Below are positions 6,183-8,714 of a stretch of 8,714 nucleotides of DNA, piece by piece. The translations under genes were made by a program, and so were the position numbers. Source of the stretch: Coxiellaceae bacterium (GTDB lineage: Bacteria > Pseudomonadota > Gammaproteobacteria > Coxiellales > Coxiellaceae); contig JABABC010000276.1 of the NCBI GenBank assembly GCA_014238445.1, positions 1 through 8,714 of the forward strand, written 5' to 3'. Each line of letters opens with the position of its first letter. Within the stretch, counting starts at the first letter, position 1. A model generated the notes under the pieces. The model worked only from the letters and a program-made list of their open reading frames with translations. It was not told the origin of the DNA and made no database searches.

Positions 6183-6244
6183 CTTCGCCGGAGTGATTGG
6201 TTGATCCATTCATTGGTGGTCTTTGCAGAAAGGAAGAGTAGTCT

Positions 6245-7417
6245 ATGCAGCACCTCAAGGAACCCTTAGTGCCAGCAATTTTAGCGCTAGCGAATGGTCA
6301 ATTTTTTCATGGCGTCTCAATTGGCGTTAGCGGACAAACCATCGGTGAGGTTGTATTTAATACCTCCATGTCAGGGTATCAAGAGATTGTAACGGACCCT
6401 TCGTATGCTCAGCAATTAGTCACTTTAACGTGCCCACATATTGGTAATGTGGGTGTGAATGCCATGGATGAAGAGTCAAGCCATCTGTGGGCTGCAGGGT
6501 TGATTATTCGTGACCTTTCTTTAATGGTCAGTAATTGGCGTTCACAATCTTCATTGTCACAGTATTTGAAAAAACACCAGCGTGTTGCCATTGCGGAGGT
6601 TGATACGCGAGAGCTGGTGCATGTATTGCGTCATGACGGGGCTCAGTCGGGGTGTATCATGACGGACACAGAGGACCCCGCTGAAGCATTGGCGCTAGCG
6701 CAATCTTTTCCTGGTCTTGTAGGTCAGGACTTAGCAAAGACGGTGACGACTGCATCACCTTATGTATTTACTGAAGGCTCTGAGTGGCTTAACCGGGTAG
6801 TGAAAGGTTCGGATCCGTCATCGTGTGATCATGTGGTGGTGTATGACTTTGGGGTCAAACGTCAGATTTTACGAGCGTTGGTTGATCAAGGGTGTCGTGT
6901 GACTGTTGTCCCAGCCATGACGACGGTGGAGGAGGTTTTATCATTGTCACCGCAAGGAGTGGTGTTTTCTAATGGGCCTGGTGATCCTGCTGCTTGCACG
7001 TATGCTGTGGAGGCTGCTCAAGCCTTGATGGCTCATAGTATTCCGTTATTAGGCATTTGTTTGGGTTTTCAAATCATTGCTTTAGCCTGTGGTGCAACTA
7101 CCTACAAAATGAAGTTTGGTCATCATGGCGCTAACCATCCTGTGAAAGCACTGGTTTCACAGCGAGTCAGTATAACTAGTCAGAATCATGGCTTTGCTGT
7201 TGATATTGCCTCGTTGTCATCCGATGTCATGACAACCCATTTCTCTTTGTTCGATGGTAGTTTGCAAGGGATAGTTCATCGTACATTGCCAGTGTTGGGT
7301 TTTCAGGGGCATCCTGAAGCTAGTCCCGGTCCGCATGACATTGCCACTATTTTTGATGATTTTACAAACTGTATGCTTAAACATAAGGCGGCTGCATGCC
7401 AAAAAGGAAAGATATAA
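6245..7417 (+). CDS. carA: Carbamoyl-phosphate synthase small (glutaminase) subunit CarA
   Basis: CarA hydrolyses glutamine and passes ammonia through a tunnel to CarB for carbamoyl phosphate synthesis, feeding pyrimidines and arginine. The 390-residue product aligns with E. coli CarA (382) throughout. It has the N-terminal CPSase small-subunit domain ([21 protein letters not shown], residues 34-54; PHIGNVG) and a C-terminal class I glutamine amidotransferase domain. The nucleophile is Cys272 in GICLGFQ, and the catalytic His356 and Glu358 lie in [25 protein letters not shown] and QNHGFAVD are also conserved. Where E. coli has GICLGHQ, the His after the nucleophile elbow is Phe275 here. The ATG is preceded by AAGGA at 6230-6234. 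A short extension (MQHLKEP) precedes the region homologous to the E. coli start. The 3' end overlaps carB by 22 bp. No dapB or dnaJ precedes it, unlike many gammaproteobacteria. Confidence 0.98.
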   Translation: MQHLKEPLVPAILALANGQFFHGVSIGVSGQTIGEVVFNTSMSGYQEIVTDPSYAQQLVTLTCPHIGNVGVNAMDEESSHLWAAGLIIRDLSLMVSNWRSQSSLSQYLKKHQRVAIAEVDTRELVHVLRHDGAQSGCIMTDTEDPAEALALAQSFPGLVGQDLAKTVTTASPYVFTEGSEWLNRVVKGSDPSSCDHVVVYDFGVKRQILRALVDQGCRVTVVPAMTTVEEVLSLSPQGVVFSNGPGDPAACTYAVEAAQALMAHSIPLLGICLGFQIIALACGATTYKMKFGHHGANHPVKALVSQRVSITSQNHGFAVDIASLSSDVMTTHFSLFDGSLQGIVHRTLPVLGFQGHPEASPGPHDIATIFDDFTNCMLKHKAAACQKGKI

Positions 7418-8714
7418 CCACGGTTTTAATACTAGGTGCTGGTCCTATTGTGATTGGTCAAGCCTGTGAGTTTGATTACTCGGGTTCGCAAGCGTGCCGA
7501 GCTTTGAAAGAAGAGGGTTATCGTGTTGTATTAGTGAATTCAAATCCTGCAACGATCATGACAGACCCTGACATGGCCGACGCAACTTATATTGAACCGA
7601 TTACCTGGTCTGTGGTGGCACGTATTATTGAGTGTGAAAAGCCAGATGTGTTACTGCCCACTATGGGGGGGCAAACCGCATTAAACTGCGCGTTAGATTT
7701 GGTGCGTGAAGGTGTCCTTAAGCGGTATGGGGTTGAGCTCATTGGGGCAAGCCGAGAAGCGATAGATAAAGCAGAGGATCGTGCTTTGTTTCAAGCGGCT
7801 ATGCAGTCGATTGGCCTGACAACGCCAACCAATGGTCTGGCGCACTCGATGGAGGAAGCTTGGACTATCCTTGAGGACATTGGTTATCCAGCGATTATAC
7901 GTCCTTCTTTCACGATGGGTGGCTCAGGCGGTGGTATTGCGTATAACCGCGAGGAGTTTGAAATGATTTGTCGTCGTGGCTTGGAGTTATCGCCGACTTC
8001 TGAGTTGTTGATTGATCAGTCTATTATTGGTTGGAAAGAGTATGAGCTGGAAGTGGTGCGTGATTCTCAAGATAACTGCATTGTCATATGCTCGATTGAA
8101 AACATGGATGCCATGGGTGTTCATACGGGTGACTCGATCACAGTGGCGCCCGCGCAAACGTTGACTGACAAAGAATACCAACGCTTACGAGATGCGGCAA
8201 TTGCTATTGTGCGAGAAATTGGTGTTGAAACAGGAGGGGCTAATGTGCAATTTGCAGTCAACCCCGATGATGGTCAGATGATGGTGATTGAAATGAATCC
8301 GCGTGTGTCGCGTTCATCAGCATTAGCCTCTAAGGCCACGGGCTTCCCTATTGCTAAGGTTGCTGCAAAATTGGCGGTGGGTTATACCTTAGATGAGTTG
8401 GCGAATGAGATTACGGGCGGCGTTATCCCCGCTGCTTTTGAACCTAGTTTGGATTATGTGGTCACTAAAATACCGCGTTTTAATTTTGAGAAATTTCCTG
8501 GTGCCGATGTTCGTTTAACCACGCAGATGAAGTCGGTGGGTGAGGTTATGGCTATAGGGCGCACGTTTCAAGAGTCATTGCAAAAAGCGATTCGAGGCTT
8601 GGAGGTGGGTGAGCATGGGTTGGCTCCAAAAATTGATTGGGATAATCAGGATATGGGGCGCGATGCGATTCGAGAAATTATCAAGCGAGAGTGCCGCCAA
8701 CCCAGTGCAGAACG
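7396..8714 (+). CDS. carB: Carbamoyl-phosphate synthase large subunit CarB, N-terminal part (cut by window end)
   Basis: CarB makes carbamoyl phosphate from bicarbonate, two ATP and the ammonia delivered by CarA. The visible 439 codons, about 40% of a protein usually near 1070 residues, align gap-free with E. coli CarB over roughly the first 405 residues. They cover the pre-ATP-grasp fold ([20 protein letters not shown], 11-30) and the first ATP-grasp (carboxyphosphate) domain. ATP- and metal-binding residues R129, R169, E215, H243, E299 and N301 are all in place, with [14 protein letters not shown] (171-184) as the glycine loop. The oligomerisation domain begins near residue 405. The ATG gives MPKRKDI, matching E. 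coli MPKRTDI, and has AAGG at 7385-7388 seven bases upstream. It lies inside the end of carA (7396-7417 shared), so the subunits are probably translationally coupled. The frame stays open to the window edge. Confidence 0.98.
   Translation, partial: MPKRKDITTVLILGAGPIVIGQACEFDYSGSQACRALKEEGYRVVLVNSNPATIMTDPDMADATYIEPITWSVVARIIECEKPDVLLPTMGGQTALNCALDLVREGVLKRYGVELIGASREAIDKAEDRALFQAAMQSIGLTTPTNGLAHSMEEAWTILEDIGYPAIIRPSFTMGGSGGGIAYNREEFEMICRRGLELSPTSELLIDQSIIGWKEYELEVVRDSQDNCIVICSIENMDAMGVHTGDSITVAPAQTLTDKEYQRLRDAAIAIVREIGVETGGANVQFAVNPDDGQMMVIEMNPRVSRSSALASKATGFPIAKVAAKLAVGYTLDELANEITGGVIPAAFEPSLDYVVTKIPRFNFEKFPGADVRLTTQMKSVGEVMAIGRTFQESLQKAIRGLEVGEHGLAPKIDWDNQDMGRDAIREIIKRECRQPSAE

Noticed and set aside
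5936..6196. Plus-strand frame of 86 codons between the MFS gene and carA
   Set aside because: Overlaps the MFS start and the divergent promoter region, has no recognisable family, and a Cys/Trp-rich product typical of chance frames.
1..8714. Mobile elements, CRISPR arrays, tRNA genes, toxin-antitoxin or defence modules
   Set aside because: No transposase or integrase signatures, regular repeats, tRNA-like arms or paired toxin/antitoxin frames were seen on either strand.

Overview
The window is a moderately AT-rich chromosomal segment from what looks like a gammaproteobacterium. Lgt, ThyA, CarA and CarB read like diverged homologues of the E. coli proteins. The two transporters resemble families that are expanded in Legionella/Coxiella-type bacteria: an MFS carrier with a PSVMTQDLM-type N-terminus and a GadC-like antiporter. 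Placement in or near Legionellales is an inference from remembered family resemblance and was not tested. I see no mobile elements, CRISPR arrays, tRNA or rRNA genes, or phage genes.

Layout. (1) 1-1515, plus strand: the 3' end of lgt, a three-helix hypothetical membrane protein, and thyA (GTG start), the last two 21 bp apart. (2) 1521-2174, minus strand: a secreted protein of unknown function, convergent with thyA (5 bp between stops), preceded by a perfect TATAAT -10 element that fixes its start. (3) 2151-2375, plus strand: a doubtful small hydrophobic ORF. (4) 2500-3189, plus strand: a seven-helix membrane protein with the DUF6629-type MCFSASASF N-terminus, ended by a strong hairpin terminator at 3222-3258. 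(5) 3235-5960, minus strand: a two-gene transporter operon, MFS carrier first, then a GadC-like amino-acid antiporter (TTG start) 17 bp downstream. (6) 6245-8714, plus strand: carA and the first ~40% of carB, overlapping by 22 bp, divergent from the transporter operon.

Functionally, lgt (lipoprotein lipidation), thyA (dTMP synthesis) and carAB (carbamoyl phosphate for pyrimidine and arginine synthesis) are housekeeping genes. The transporter pair between them suggests uptake or exchange of amino acids or other small metabolites, but no linked enzyme identifies the substrate.

Several start codons differ from the longest reading frame. The secreted protein starts at 2174 and the MFS protein at 5960, each supported by a Shine-Dalgarno site and, for the first, by promoter position. 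The 284 bp between the MFS and carA starts (5961-6244) holds the divergent control region: a possible minus-strand promoter, a weak ArgR-box-like pair, and no confident carA promoter. I found no convincing undescribed multi-gene system. The least characterised items are the DUF6629 protein, the secreted protein, the thyA-linked three-helix protein and the transporter pair.
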